From Desulfovibrio sp. (lineage in GTDB: Bacteria > Desulfobacterota > Desulfovibrionia > Desulfovibrionales > Desulfovibrionaceae): 64,000 nt of DNA. Under the pieces are notes generated by a model. The model saw only the letters and a program-made list of their open reading frames with translations, made no database searches and had not been told where the DNA came from. The stretch is from NCBI RefSeq assembly GCF_019422935.1, contig NZ_JAHZCJ010000007.1, forward strand, positions 124,001-188,000. The letters run 5' to 3'. Shown here piece after piece: positions 1-8,142 of the stretch (positions are counted from its first letter, which is position 1; each line of letters opens with the position of its first letter). The translations under genes and the position numbers were made by a program.

Positions 1-343
1 CGATGGGCAGGCCCACAAAGGCGGCATTGCAGGCGGAACAGGAAAGCCCGGCAATAACGCCCGGCCCCACGCCGCGCCGACAAAAAATTCTGTCGCCCAC
101 ATAGCCAAGGCAGTACACCACAAGCTGGGAACCAAGGATGCCCCCCCAGAAAGCCCAGTGCCCAAGATCCTTCAGGCTGGCCCCGGCCAGCAGGTGCAGA
201 ATCAGCAGCGGCAGAGCCAGCTTGAGCACATAAATGCCAAGAACAGGGCCAGCGTTTTCGGGCAATACATCGCGACTGCGCAAAAGAACGCCCGCGCCAA
301 TAATCAGAAATACGGGCATGACGGCAAACAGCGCTTGAAACAT
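1..343 (-). CDS. AEC-family (auxin efflux carrier-like) permease, N-terminal part
   Basis: The gene runs off the left edge; about 114 codons from the ATG at 343 are present. The peptide starts MFQALFAVMPVFLIIGAG and continues as hydrophobic helices (VLGIYVLKLALPLLILHLL, then ILGSQLVVYCLGYVGD), with a SCSACNAAFVGLPI stretch at the edge. This N-terminal layout, including an N/G-P-rich segment in an early helix, is typical of AEC permeases, which move carboxylates such as malate or malonate in bacteria. An AAGG ribosome-binding site precedes the start. The substrate cannot be inferred. A large palindrome lies about 95 bp upstream of the start (438-467). Confidence 0.7.
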   Translation of the reverse strand, partial: MFQALFAVMPVFLIIGAGVLLRSRDVLPENAGPVLGIYVLKLALPLLILHLLAGASLKDLGHWAFWGGILGSQLVVYCLGYVGDRIFCRRGVGPGVIAGLSCSACNAAFVGLPI

Positions 344-437
344 AACAAACCTTTTCCATTCGGATGCGTTTTTCACCCACCGGCATACCCGGCTGGCGAC
401 GGCGAAACTATGGCGCGGCTTGTCCACCTTGTCCAGC

Positions 438-467
438 AAAAACTGTTTGTTCGTTCAAACAGTTTTT
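438..467. repeat. Perfect inverted repeat, operator-like
   Basis: Arms AAAAACTGTTTG and CAAACAGTTTTT are perfectly complementary and separated by TTCGTT. The site is upstream of the minus-strand AEC permease, while the OmpH-like gene already has its own terminator at 595-626. An operator for a dimeric regulator is therefore more likely than a terminator, although both sides have T-runs and could terminate transcription. Confidence 0.6.
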
Positions 468-594
468 AAGATTTATAATTACAGAATATTACAAAAATTG
501 TATCATCTGCTTCAAACAATTGCCAACCTTTTGCCAGAGGTTCGAACTCGCCCGCTTTTCAGCTCAGCCTCACCCAAAGCCGCAAACAGGCCAT

Positions 595-626
595 AAAAAA
601 GCCCTCCGTCAATGACGAAGGGCTTT
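595..626 (-). terminator. Rho-independent terminator of the OmpH-like gene
   Basis: Stem AAAGCCCT/AGGGCTTT with an inner CGTC/GACG pair. On the minus strand it is followed by a run of six T. It lies about 40 bp past the stop codon of the OmpH-like gene. Confidence 0.85.
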
Positions 627-667
627 ACCAAACATTCAGCCGTCAAATACAGCCGAAAGAATCTGTC

Positions 668-1234
668 TTACTTCTTGGCCTTGGCAGCCTTGTCGTCCTT
701 GGGCGTTTCAGCCTTGGGGGCGGGGGCGGCTTCCGGAGCCTTTTCAGCTTCGGGCGTCACAGCCTTGAAATCAAGCTTCTGCTTGTTCACAAGTTCCAGC
801 ACTTCATTGGTCACGTCGCTCTTGGAATCAAAAGCGGCGACAGCTTCAGTGCTGATGATGACGGCATAGCCCTTTTCGGTGCGATAGGTATTGATCACGC
901 GCTGAATGGCATCATACAGCAGGTTTACAACATTCTGCTGTTCCACCTGCATGCGCTGCTGGGCAGACATGTAGACGGCCTGCAGTTCTTTCTGCGCTTC
1001 AGCGTCCTTGGGGTTGGCTTCCAGGCGCTGCTGGATGTCGTTAAGCTTGGTCTGCATGTCGCCCTGAAGGCTTTCAAGGAACTTCACGCCAGCCTTGCCA
1101 GGTTCGCTATCGCGCATCACGCGCGCCATATCCACCACCGCCACCTTGGGCTGGGCATTATTGTCGCCCTGTTGGCAGGCAAAAAGCATGAAGCTCAGCA
1201 GCAGAGCCAGCGGCATAAAAAAACGGATTCGCAT
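668..1234 (-). CDS. OmpH/Skp-family periplasmic chaperone-like lipoprotein
   Basis: A 188-residue protein. The N-terminus MRIRFFMPLALLLSFMLFAC is a lipoprotein signal peptide with a lipobox ending LFAC. The body (KVAVVDMARVMRDSEPGKAG..., then a long charged helix) fits the OmpH/Skp fold, a chaperone of outer-membrane protein assembly that normally carries a cleaved but non-lipidated signal. A Lys/Ala/Pro-rich tail ends the protein. The ATG at 1234 was chosen because GAGGAG lies 11 nt upstream; an in-frame GTG at 1246 would overlap that site. It lies downstream of the transglycosylase gene on the same strand. The anchor suggests an envelope-attached variant; the client is unknown. Confidence 0.8.
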   Translation of the reverse strand: MRIRFFMPLALLLSFMLFACQQGDNNAQPKVAVVDMARVMRDSEPGKAGVKFLESLQGDMQTKLNDIQQRLEANPKDAEAQKELQAVYMSAQQRMQVEQQNVVNLLYDAIQRVINTYRTEKGYAVIISTEAVAAFDSKSDVTNEVLELVNKQKLDFKAVTPEAEKAPEAAPAPKAETPKDDKAAKAKK

Positions 1235-1388
1235 GGTTGTGACCACTCCTCTAATAAATGCCGGGCATAGAGTTGGGGCTCGGCGTTGAAGAACATGTAC
1301 GTTGTTTTTATAGGCACCACAACCATTTTTCGCTGAAATTCCCTCTTGGGCGGCGCTTTGCGCGCGCCCTGCACGAGGTAAATCCGCA

Positions 1389-2606
1389 TCAGCGCAGCGA
1401 GGCGTACTGGGCCTTCATTCTCTGCACCCGGGCAACGTAGAAACGTGTTTCACGGGCAGGCAGTCGCGTGGCAAGATCTCTGTAAAAAGCGTCAACCGTC
1501 ATGGCATTTATGGTGTCCACGGCTTCTTCCATGGTCTTGCCGTAGAGCCGCAAAAACCGGTTCGGCCCCATATTGTAGGCGGCGATTGCGCAATATTCCC
1601 TTGCCAGCGGGTTGTGCACCCCGGAAAAATACCGGGTAAACAGAATGTGCAGATAAGTGGTGCCATAGCGGATATTGGTTTCGGGCACGCGCAGGTCTTC
1701 AAAACCCACATCGCCCATGCGTCCATAAAGGTATTTGTGCACCTCGTCGTTGGCGGTATCGGGCACTACCTGCATGAGGCCCATGGCAGACTTGTTGCTG
1801 ACCAGGGTTGGCGAAAAGTCGCTTTCGCTGTGAATGATGGCGTACACAAGTTCGGTGCTCAAATTGTAGCGGCGCGAAAAATTCTCCACCAGGCTCTGAT
1901 AACGTCGGGCTCTGGCCTGTAGTTTTTCCATGTCGTTATCGTCAATATCGCCCACAAAATTATCAAAGACAGCGCCGTGGCGCAGCACTTCAATGGCGGC
2001 CCTGCGCACCACGCGGGGCGAATAGCCCTCCATCATGGCCGTGGGCGTCACCCAGCGCAGCGGACGGCCCGCGGCATCAAGGGCGTCGCCGTAATCGCGG
2101 GGCTGGTTGCTGACCAGAAGCGGAATGGAAACACCGTCCAGAGCCAGCAGCGGGGCAAAATCGCCCTGCGCGTCGCCGGAAAAGGCCAGTGACGGTTCGC
2201 CCGTATCAAGGATGACGCCACCCGGCCCAAAGGAGACAATACGCCGGCCCAACGCCTGACCTGTAGCGGAGCCCGTCGCTGAGGATGCCCCCTTCGTTTT
2301 GTCGGCACCGGATGCCCGGACAGATGTGCTGGCATCGACAGCCAGACGCGTCTGCGGACTGCCCCCGGATGTCTGTTCAGAATGCGGCTCCACCGCCCCG
2401 CGCACGGCCCACTGGCGTATGCCGTCGCCCTGCGCCTGAATGGGAACGGGCATGTCTTCGGGACGCAGGCGGGCCACCATGCCGCTGGCGCGGCGGCGCA
2501 GTTCCGGCCCCTCGCTCTGCGGCACAAAACCGGCCAGCAGGCCGAGCACCAGCAAGGCGGCGGCGAGGCCGAGCGATATGAGCAATAATGTGTTACGTTG
2601 TTTCAT
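1389..2606 (-). CDS. Membrane-anchored lytic murein transglycosylase (SLT family, MltC-like)
   Basis: Predicted to cleave the glycan strands of peptidoglycan in the periplasm. From the ATG at 2606 the protein has 405 residues: a hydrophobic anchor (about 6-28), a Ser/Thr/Gly-rich linker (75-120), an MltC-like middle part, and an SLT domain (about 240-370). The catalytic Glu is E261 in HSESDFSP, followed by SAMGLMQVVP and AAYNMGPNRFL, all standard for the family. The frame stays open to 2780, but that extension lacks signal-like sequence and spans a likely promoter. GGGG lies 6 nt before the chosen ATG. It precedes the OmpH-like gene on the same strand. Confidence 0.85.
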   Translation of the reverse strand: MKQRNTLLLISLGLAAALLVLGLLAGFVPQSEGPELRRRASGMVARLRPEDMPVPIQAQGDGIRQWAVRGAVEPHSEQTSGGSPQTRLAVDASTSVRASGADKTKGASSATGSATGQALGRRIVSFGPGGVILDTGEPSLAFSGDAQGDFAPLLALDGVSIPLLVSNQPRDYGDALDAAGRPLRWVTPTAMMEGYSPRVVRRAAIEVLRHGAVFDNFVGDIDDNDMEKLQARARRYQSLVENFSRRYNLSTELVYAIIHSESDFSPTLVSNKSAMGLMQVVPDTANDEVHKYLYGRMGDVGFEDLRVPETNIRYGTTYLHILFTRYFSGVHNPLAREYCAIAAYNMGPNRFLRLYGKTMEEAVDTINAMTVDAFYRDLATRLPARETRFYVARVQRMKAQYASLR

Positions 2607-2742
2607 GGGCATCCCCGTGGGCGTCGGCACGGCCTTGAGCCTGCCGCCGTCTGACGGTTGTAGGGCTGATCTCATGCACCCTGCCCGCAGGCAGGACATA
2701 GCGTCGGAAATCCGACAGCCGAGAATCTTCCGCAACACTTCT

Positions 2743-2758
2743 TGCAATTCCTTTGCCA
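2743..2758 (-). promoter_or_regulatory. Possible sigma-54 promoter upstream of the lytic transglycosylase
   Basis: On the minus strand TGGCAAAGGAATTGC has the GG-N10-GC spacing of -24/-12 promoters and TTGC at -12. It would start transcription about 125 nt before the chosen start codon. There is no enhancer evidence, so this could be chance. Confidence 0.35.
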
Positions 2759-2839
2759 ATTCTCCACACGTCCCAGACAAACCACTTTACAAAATGTGTA
2801 CTTTAATTCAGAACAGACGGCCCCTTTTATGAGCTACCG

Positions 2840-2868
2840 TTGACCAGACCTTTTTTCCCACCTATACT
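2840..2868 (+). promoter_or_regulatory. Sigma-70 promoter for the GAF-SulP-dus operon
   Basis: TTGACC (2840-2845), 17-nt spacer, TATACT (2863-2868). Transcription would start near 2875, about 175 nt before the GAF gene. A 9-bp inverted repeat (CCTTTTTTC at 2849, GAAAAAAGG ending 2885) brackets the -10 element and may be an operator. Confidence 0.7.
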
Positions 2869-3049
2869 TTTTCTGTGAAAAAAGGCTTGCACGCCATGCG
2901 CGCGAGAGCCGCCGCCCGGGCCTCAAAAGAGCGCTTAAGGCGGTCATTTCTCTGGGAATCAGGCGGTTCAGCCCGGGCAACAACGTCTTAATACGCGCAT
3001 AGCCGCGCCGGTTCCCCATGCTGTCAGCCAACACAGGCACCCCGGGGAA

Positions 3050-4183
3050 ATGGAGCAAACCGTGTCCCAGCATTCGCCAGAATACATTCGCGAAGAAATC
3101 AAGCGACTCCTCAAATATGCGCCGCCCGAGATGCGCGCCGCAGCCATTGCCCTGCTGCCCGCCGCAAAGCGCTCTCTCAACACCGGCTATCACCCCTGCC
3201 TGCGGGGGGTGCCCATGCGTAGCTGGCGCTGCCTGCTCATGTTGCTCACCTCCATATCTGCCATGCAGAACGATACCGAAATGCTGTTGCGCGTTTCCAA
3301 CGATCTGCTGGCCATTGCCGACCGCATGGCCCCTCCTGGGGAAGTGCTGCGGCAAAGCGCTGAAATTCTTGTCCACGCCCTGTACGCCGATATGTACGTG
3401 TGCCGCCTGCGCAATGCCAATGGCGAATGGGTGGCGCGCTCGGCCAATCAGGTGGACGGCGGCAGCATTCCCATCGTGGCTCCCATGCTGGAGGAAGGCC
3501 TGCGCGAACACCCCGTGATGCGCGCCATTCTTGAAGGTCACGCCCGCTATGTGGTGTCAAACAACCTTCAGGCCCTGGCCATGGGCGGCGAATCGTTCGA
3601 CTGCATCATCTACAAGGAAGGCTACCGTTCGCGTCTGGCCTTTGTGCTGCGCGAGCGCAGCAACAAGCCTCCCTTCGGCCTGGTAATGTTGTATACCAAA
3701 CGTGAGTATGGCTTTGAAAGCTTTGACGAACGTTTTCTTTCAAAATGTGCCAGCATTGTTTCGCTCACCGTGGGCCGACGTGTGGCCGTTGCCCGCGACA
3801 CGCTGGAAAAAGCCGCCGGAGCCATGGCCCATTACGGCAACAACGCCCTGAACGTCATGCGCAATCAGGCGGAATATTGCGGCGAACTGGTGGAAGACCT
3901 GGACGCCAACCAGGCGCGCAGCCTGCGCCTTGCACGCGAGCTGCTGGCCGAATTTCCTGAAAATTCGCGCGGGCGCATGCTGGGCATGGAGCTGGAACGC
4001 GCGCTCGCCCGCAACGACCTCACCGAACTTGCCGGGCATCTGGGCGGCGTGCTTGAAGGTACGCGGCGCATGACGCGCATTATCAATTCGCTCAAAAAAT
4101 CCGCAGACCGGCCGCGCCTGATGCACTACGCCCTTGGGCACGATGTGCTGCGCCTTGAGGACGATGTAACACGCGAGGATTAG
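3050..4183 (+). CDS. GAF-domain protein with a histidine-kinase-like dimerisation segment
   Basis: A soluble 377-residue protein. The middle (about residues 90-255) reads as a GAF sensor domain (EILVHALYADMYVCRLRNANGEW ... FGLVMLYTKREYGFESFDERFLSKCASIVS). It is followed by AMAHYGNNALNVMRNQA, which resembles the H-box of a histidine kinase, and by a long charged helical region. No N, G1 or G2 ATP-binding boxes follow, so it is probably not an active kinase. The SulP gene starts 2 bp after its stop, so the two are very likely co-expressed. It may sense a ligand and act on a partner; the function is unknown. The start has a GGGG close upstream. Confidence 0.6.
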   Translation: MEQTVSQHSPEYIREEIKRLLKYAPPEMRAAAIALLPAAKRSLNTGYHPCLRGVPMRSWRCLLMLLTSISAMQNDTEMLLRVSNDLLAIADRMAPPGEVLRQSAEILVHALYADMYVCRLRNANGEWVARSANQVDGGSIPIVAPMLEEGLREHPVMRAILEGHARYVVSNNLQALAMGGESFDCIIYKEGYRSRLAFVLRERSNKPPFGLVMLYTKREYGFESFDERFLSKCASIVSLTVGRRVAVARDTLEKAAGAMAHYGNNALNVMRNQAEYCGELVEDLDANQARSLRLARELLAEFPENSRGRMLGMELERALARNDLTELAGHLGGVLEGTRRMTRIINSLKKSADRPRLMHYALGHDVLRLEDDVTRED

Positions 4184-4185
4184 TC

Positions 4186-6093
4186 ATGCGAGCCGCCCGG
4201 CTTTTTCCCTTTCTTGAGACCATCAGGAATTATTCCGCCCAGGATTTCAAGGCGGACATGACGGCGGCCCTTACCGTGACGCCCATGGCTGTGCCCCAGG
4301 CCATGGCCTATGCCATTATTGCCGGGGTTCACCCGCAGTATGGCATCTATGCCTGCATGCTGCCCGTGGTGCTGGCCGCCCTGTGGGGATCCTCCCGCTT
4401 TATGGCCGCCGGCCCCACCAACGCAATCTCCATGATTATTTTCTCCACCCTCGCTACCATCAGCGTGGGCGGTGAACTGATCAGCACCATGCCCGAAGAA
4501 TCGCGCATGGCCTATATTTTCGGCATGGCGCTCCTGTGCGGTCTTATCCAGCTGGGCATGGGGCTGGCGCGGCTGGGCGATCTGGTCAATTTCATCTCGC
4601 ACTCGGTCATGGTGGCCTTTTCCACCGGAGCGGCGCTGCTCATTGCCGCAGGGCAACTCTACATGGCTATGGGTCTGACCGGCCCCAAGCCCTCGGGCTT
4701 TTTCAACCAGATGTTCGGCGCGCTGCACGGCCTGCCCTTTATCAATTACTGGAGCCTCGGCATTGCCGTTGGCACCATTGTGCTGACCGTGGCATTCAAG
4801 CGCCTGTCGCCGCGCTTTCCCGCATCACTGGCCGCGCTCGGCGTGATTACGCTTTTTGCCGCCGTATTCAGCGTGGACGAAAGGGCCGTTCCGCTGGTTG
4901 GGGCCATCCCAAGCGTTGTTCCGCCTTTTTCCCTGCCTCCATCCTTTGATCTGGACGCGGTACGCGACCTGTTCATGCCCGCGCTGGCCATTGCCCTGCT
5001 GGGAACGGTGGAATCACTGGCCATTGGCAAACAATTGGCCAACATCAAGGGTGATGCGTTTGACGGCAGTCAGGAGCTTATCGGCCAGGGCCTCGGCAAT
5101 ATCGCCGCTGGCCTTACCTCGGGCATTCCCGGCTGCGGCTCCTTTACCCGTAGCGCCCTTGTGGTCACATCCGGTGGCAGAACGCGCATGGGCACGGTGT
5201 TTTCCGGCATTCTGGCTCTGCCCCTGCTGTTTGTGCTGGCCCCGCTCATAAGCTGGCTGCCGCTGCCCGCCCTGAGCGGCATACTGCTGCTCATTTCCTT
5301 CAAGATGATAGACATTGACGCTATCCGTCTGTGCGTTGTGGCTACCAGCGTGGACAGGGCCGTGCTGCTCATCACCTTTTTGTCCACACTGCTGTTTGAT
5401 CTTGAAAAAGCCATCTTCATCGGCGTGATGCTTTCCCTCACGCTGTTTATCTACAAGACTGCCCACCCGCGTGTGAACAGGCTCCACAAGGGCGATCCGC
5501 TGCTGCGCGAAGGCCCCGCCGAACTGCCGCAGGGCATCACCGTGTACATGATTGAAGGCACCCTGTTTTTCGGGGCCATCCACGAACTTGAACGTCTGCT
5601 GTATGCCGAGGACAGCGAGCCAACCCGGCTTGTGGTGCTGCATCTTTCGCGCGTGTTCTGGATTGATGCGTCAGGGGCGCATGCGCTGTCGCAATTTATC
5701 GAGCGCTGTTATGCCCGCAGCCTGCCGGTTATTCTTGTGGTGGGCAGCCCCTCGGTGCGTACCATCTTGCGGCGCACAGGCCTTCTGGATTATCTCAGCA
5801 ACGGCTTTGTGGCCGACACCACGGGCGAAGGCCTGCGGCTGGCCGCAGCCATGCTGAACCGCTTTGCATGCAGCGATGCCCAGTGCGCGACAGTGGGCGC
5901 AGATGTAACTGATGCGCAGCCCGCGCAACCTGTGCAGGCAACCCCGCCTGCCCCCGCCAGCCCCGGCCCGGATTATATGGCGCAGTCTGCCCGCGTGGCG
6001 CTGGATCCCCAAGGCAACGTGCTGCCCGCCGAACAAACCGCCCCTGCGGAAAATTCCGCCGAACCGCCGCGCGTGACCAAGGAGCGCCCGTGA
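4186..6093 (+). CDS. SulP-family anion permease with STAS domain
   Basis: A 635-residue inner-membrane protein. The N-terminal two thirds hold multiple membrane helices with SulP hallmarks (VTPMAVPQAMAYAIIAGVHPQYGIYA, AAGPTNAISMIIF, GIPGCGSFTRSALVVTSGGRT). A cytoplasmic STAS domain follows (about 445-555; LVVLHLSRVFWIDASGAHAL), then an Ala/Pro-rich tail. The family transports sulfate, bicarbonate or dicarboxylates, so sulfate is plausible in a sulfate reducer but not proven. The start has GAGG 7 nt upstream. The stop overlaps the GTG start of the dihydrouridine synthase gene, indicating translational coupling. Confidence 0.9.
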   Translation: MRAARLFPFLETIRNYSAQDFKADMTAALTVTPMAVPQAMAYAIIAGVHPQYGIYACMLPVVLAALWGSSRFMAAGPTNAISMIIFSTLATISVGGELISTMPEESRMAYIFGMALLCGLIQLGMGLARLGDLVNFISHSVMVAFSTGAALLIAAGQLYMAMGLTGPKPSGFFNQMFGALHGLPFINYWSLGIAVGTIVLTVAFKRLSPRFPASLAALGVITLFAAVFSVDERAVPLVGAIPSVVPPFSLPPSFDLDAVRDLFMPALAIALLGTVESLAIGKQLANIKGDAFDGSQELIGQGLGNIAAGLTSGIPGCGSFTRSALVVTSGGRTRMGTVFSGILALPLLFVLAPLISWLPLPALSGILLLISFKMIDIDAIRLCVVATSVDRAVLLITFLSTLLFDLEKAIFIGVMLSLTLFIYKTAHPRVNRLHKGDPLLREGPAELPQGITVYMIEGTLFFGAIHELERLLYAEDSEPTRLVVLHLSRVFWIDASGAHALSQFIERCYARSLPVILVVGSPSVRTILRRTGLLDYLSNGFVADTTGEGLRLAAAMLNRFACSDAQCATVGADVTDAQPAQPVQATPPAPASPGPDYMAQSARVALDPQGNVLPAEQTAPAENSAEPPRVTKERP

Positions 6094-7091
6094 CCAAGGT
6101 TTTTCAACTGCCAACCTGCCCCGCAAACCCAGATTCCCTGCCCTTTGGCCCCGAGCATCCCTGGCTGGCCCCGCTGGCCGGATACAGCGATCTGCCCTTT
6201 CGTCTGCTCTGCCGCGAATACGGCGCAGCCGTGTGCGTTACCGAAATGGTCAGCGCCAAGGGCCTTGTTTATGAAAGCCCCGGCACCAACGAGCTGCTCA
6301 TGACCCTGCCCGAAGACCAGCCGCTGGTGGTGCAGCTTTTCGGCGCGGAGGCATTCTTTCTGGCCCGCGCGGTGGAGCTGTTGCGTCAGTCCGGCTTTGG
6401 CTGGTTTGACCTGAACATGGGCTGTTCTGTTTCCAAGGTTTTGCGCCAAAGTGCGGGCGCGGCCATGCTGGGCGATACGGAAAACGTGCTTGCCGTGGCC
6501 CGCGCCATGATTGAGGCCGCAGGCCGTGGCCGTGTGGGCTTCAAACTGCGTCTGGGCCTGGACGACGCCCGCCCGGTGCTGCCCGATCTGGCCTTGCGCC
6601 TTGAGGATGCGGGCGCTGGCTGGCTGACCCTGCACCCCCGCACGGCCCGTCAGGGTTTTGGCGGCGCAGCGCAGTGGGAGGCTATTGCCATGCTGGCCCA
6701 ACGCCTGACCATTCCCCTGCTCGCCAGCGGTGATCTCTTTAGCGCGGAAGACGGCGTGAACTGCCTTAAAAGCACCGGGGCCAGCGGCGTCATGTATGCC
6801 CGTGGGGCCATGCACAATCCAGCCATCTTTGCGGACCACGCGGCCCTTCTGGCCGGGAACTCTCCGGTTCAGGCCGATGCCCCCCGTTTGCGGGCCATGA
6901 TTTCCCGGCATCTGGAGCTTGCCCGCGCCCACTGCCCCGGCAAGGCCGCCCTGTGGAAAATGCGCTCCGTGGTGCCGCGCTACGTGCGTACCCTGCCCGG
7001 CGCAAGGGCCTTGCGTCAGGAGCTGTGCCGCTGTAATGATTGGGAAGAGCTTGACCGGTTACTGGATATTTTTCTTGGAAGCCCCGGCTAG
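6090..7091 (+). CDS. tRNA-dihydrouridine synthase (Dus family)
   Basis: A flavoprotein that reduces uridine to dihydrouridine in the tRNA D-loop. It has 333 residues: WLAPLAGYSDLPFRLLCREYG at the start of the TIM barrel, FDLNMGCSVSKVLRQSAGAAML with the expected catalytic Cys (usual motif GCPVxKV, here GCSVSKV), VGFKLRLG, LHPRTARQGFGG, and the FMN-phosphate loop region SGVMYARGAMHNP. The GTG at 6090 has GGAG 5 nt upstream and overlaps the SulP stop. The mixture does not show whether it is DusA, B or C. A shortened C-terminal helical domain is present. Confidence 0.9.
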   Translation: MTKVFQLPTCPANPDSLPFGPEHPWLAPLAGYSDLPFRLLCREYGAAVCVTEMVSAKGLVYESPGTNELLMTLPEDQPLVVQLFGAEAFFLARAVELLRQSGFGWFDLNMGCSVSKVLRQSAGAAMLGDTENVLAVARAMIEAAGRGRVGFKLRLGLDDARPVLPDLALRLEDAGAGWLTLHPRTARQGFGGAAQWEAIAMLAQRLTIPLLASGDLFSAEDGVNCLKSTGASGVMYARGAMHNPAIFADHAALLAGNSPVQADAPRLRAMISRHLELARAHCPGKAALWKMRSVVPRYVRTLPGARALRQELCRCNDWEELDRLLDIFLGSPG

Positions 7092-7242
7092 CAGGGAACA
7101 AAGGCGCATGCAGTTACCCCTGCTACGCCCCTGTACTACAGTATCGCATACAGATAAAATTTTAAGGTTGATGATTGGGGTCAGGCGAGGGGCAGTGCAG
7201 CCACGGCTCCACGCCTGAAAGCGCCGCCCTTGAAGGAGAGCC

Positions 7243-8103
7243 ATGATGGATGTTTACCGCGCCAAGACAGCGGGCTTTTGCATGGGCGTGAGCCTGGCCC
7301 TGCAAAAACTTAACACTGCGCTGGAGCGCAAAGGGGGCGCCCCCGAGACGACCCGCATCTGTACCCTTGGCCCCATCATCCACAATCCGCAGGTTCTGGC
7401 GGAGTATGAGTCGCGCGGCGTGGTCTGCGTCAAGGAAGCCGCGCAACTGCACCCCGGCGATGTGGCGGTTATCCGCGCGCACGGCATCACGCGGCAGGTT
7501 GAGGAGCAGGTCAAACAAAGCGGGGCCGACATTGTGGACGCCACCTGCCCCAAGGTAAAAAAAGCCCAGCTTTCCATCGGGCGGGCCACCGCTGATGGCG
7601 CAACCCTGCTGCTTTTTGGCGAGGCGGATCACCCGGAGGTGCGCGGGCTGGTTTCTTACGCCTGCGGCCCGGCCCATGTGTTCGGCACGGCGGCAGAGCT
7701 TGAGTCCTTGCACCTTGCCGAAAACAAGGCCTATGTGCTGGCCTCGCAGACAACTCAGGATCGACAGATATTTCAGGAAATTGTGGAAGATCTGCGCACG
7801 CGCATAGCTGACCTTGTGGTGCTTTCCACCATTTGCGACGCCACCCGCGAGCGGCAGGAGGAAGCCCGTAACATTGCCTCCTGTGTGGATGTCATGGTAA
7901 TCATAGGCGGAAGGCAGAGCGGAAACACCCGCAGACTGGCTGATGTGGCCTCTTTGAACGGTATCGACACCTACCTTGTGGAGCGTGTCGAAGAGCTAGC
8001 CGCAGAAAATTTTTCGCAAAAAAATCGTGCAGGTCTAACGGCTGGCGCATCTACGCCGAAAAGTCTTATTGACGCGGCTCATTTGTGGCTGCAGTCGCTT
8101 TAA
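7243..8103 (+). CDS. ispH: 4-hydroxy-3-methylbut-2-enyl diphosphate reductase
   Basis: Last enzyme of the MEP isoprenoid pathway; an Fe-S enzyme making isopentenyl and dimethylallyl diphosphate. The 286-residue sequence has the three cluster cysteines in the usual places (AGFCMGV near the N-terminus, DATCPKV, STICDATRERQ) and family motifs HNPQVL, RAHGI, GEADHPEVRGL, SGNTRRL and GASTP. Length is normal. GGAG lies 5 nt upstream of the first of two adjacent ATG codons (7243, 7246). cheV follows after 39 bp. Confidence 0.95.
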   Translation: MMDVYRAKTAGFCMGVSLALQKLNTALERKGGAPETTRICTLGPIIHNPQVLAEYESRGVVCVKEAAQLHPGDVAVIRAHGITRQVEEQVKQSGADIVDATCPKVKKAQLSIGRATADGATLLLFGEADHPEVRGLVSYACGPAHVFGTAAELESLHLAENKAYVLASQTTQDRQIFQEIVEDLRTRIADLVVLSTICDATRERQEEARNIASCVDVMVIIGGRQSGNTRRLADVASLNGIDTYLVERVEELAAENFSQKNRAGLTAGASTPKSLIDAAHLWLQSL

Positions 8104-8142
8104 TCCCGTTTGCTCCTGAAGCGGTACTTTTCTGGAGGCAGC

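Larger units (their letters stand above)
344..667. other. Intergenic region between AEC permease and OmpH-like gene
   Basis: 324 bp without a convincing gene. It holds the upstream region of the minus-strand permease, a perfect 12-bp-arm palindrome at 438-467, an AT-rich stretch at about 465-515, and the terminator of the OmpH-like gene at 595-626. The short plus-strand frames here have no ribosome-binding site or recognisable product. Confidence 0.6.

Noticed and set aside
2834..3541. 235-codon minus-strand frame overlapping the GAF gene start
   Set aside because: Overlaps a good plus-strand promoter and the GAF gene; no start signal and no protein-like pattern.
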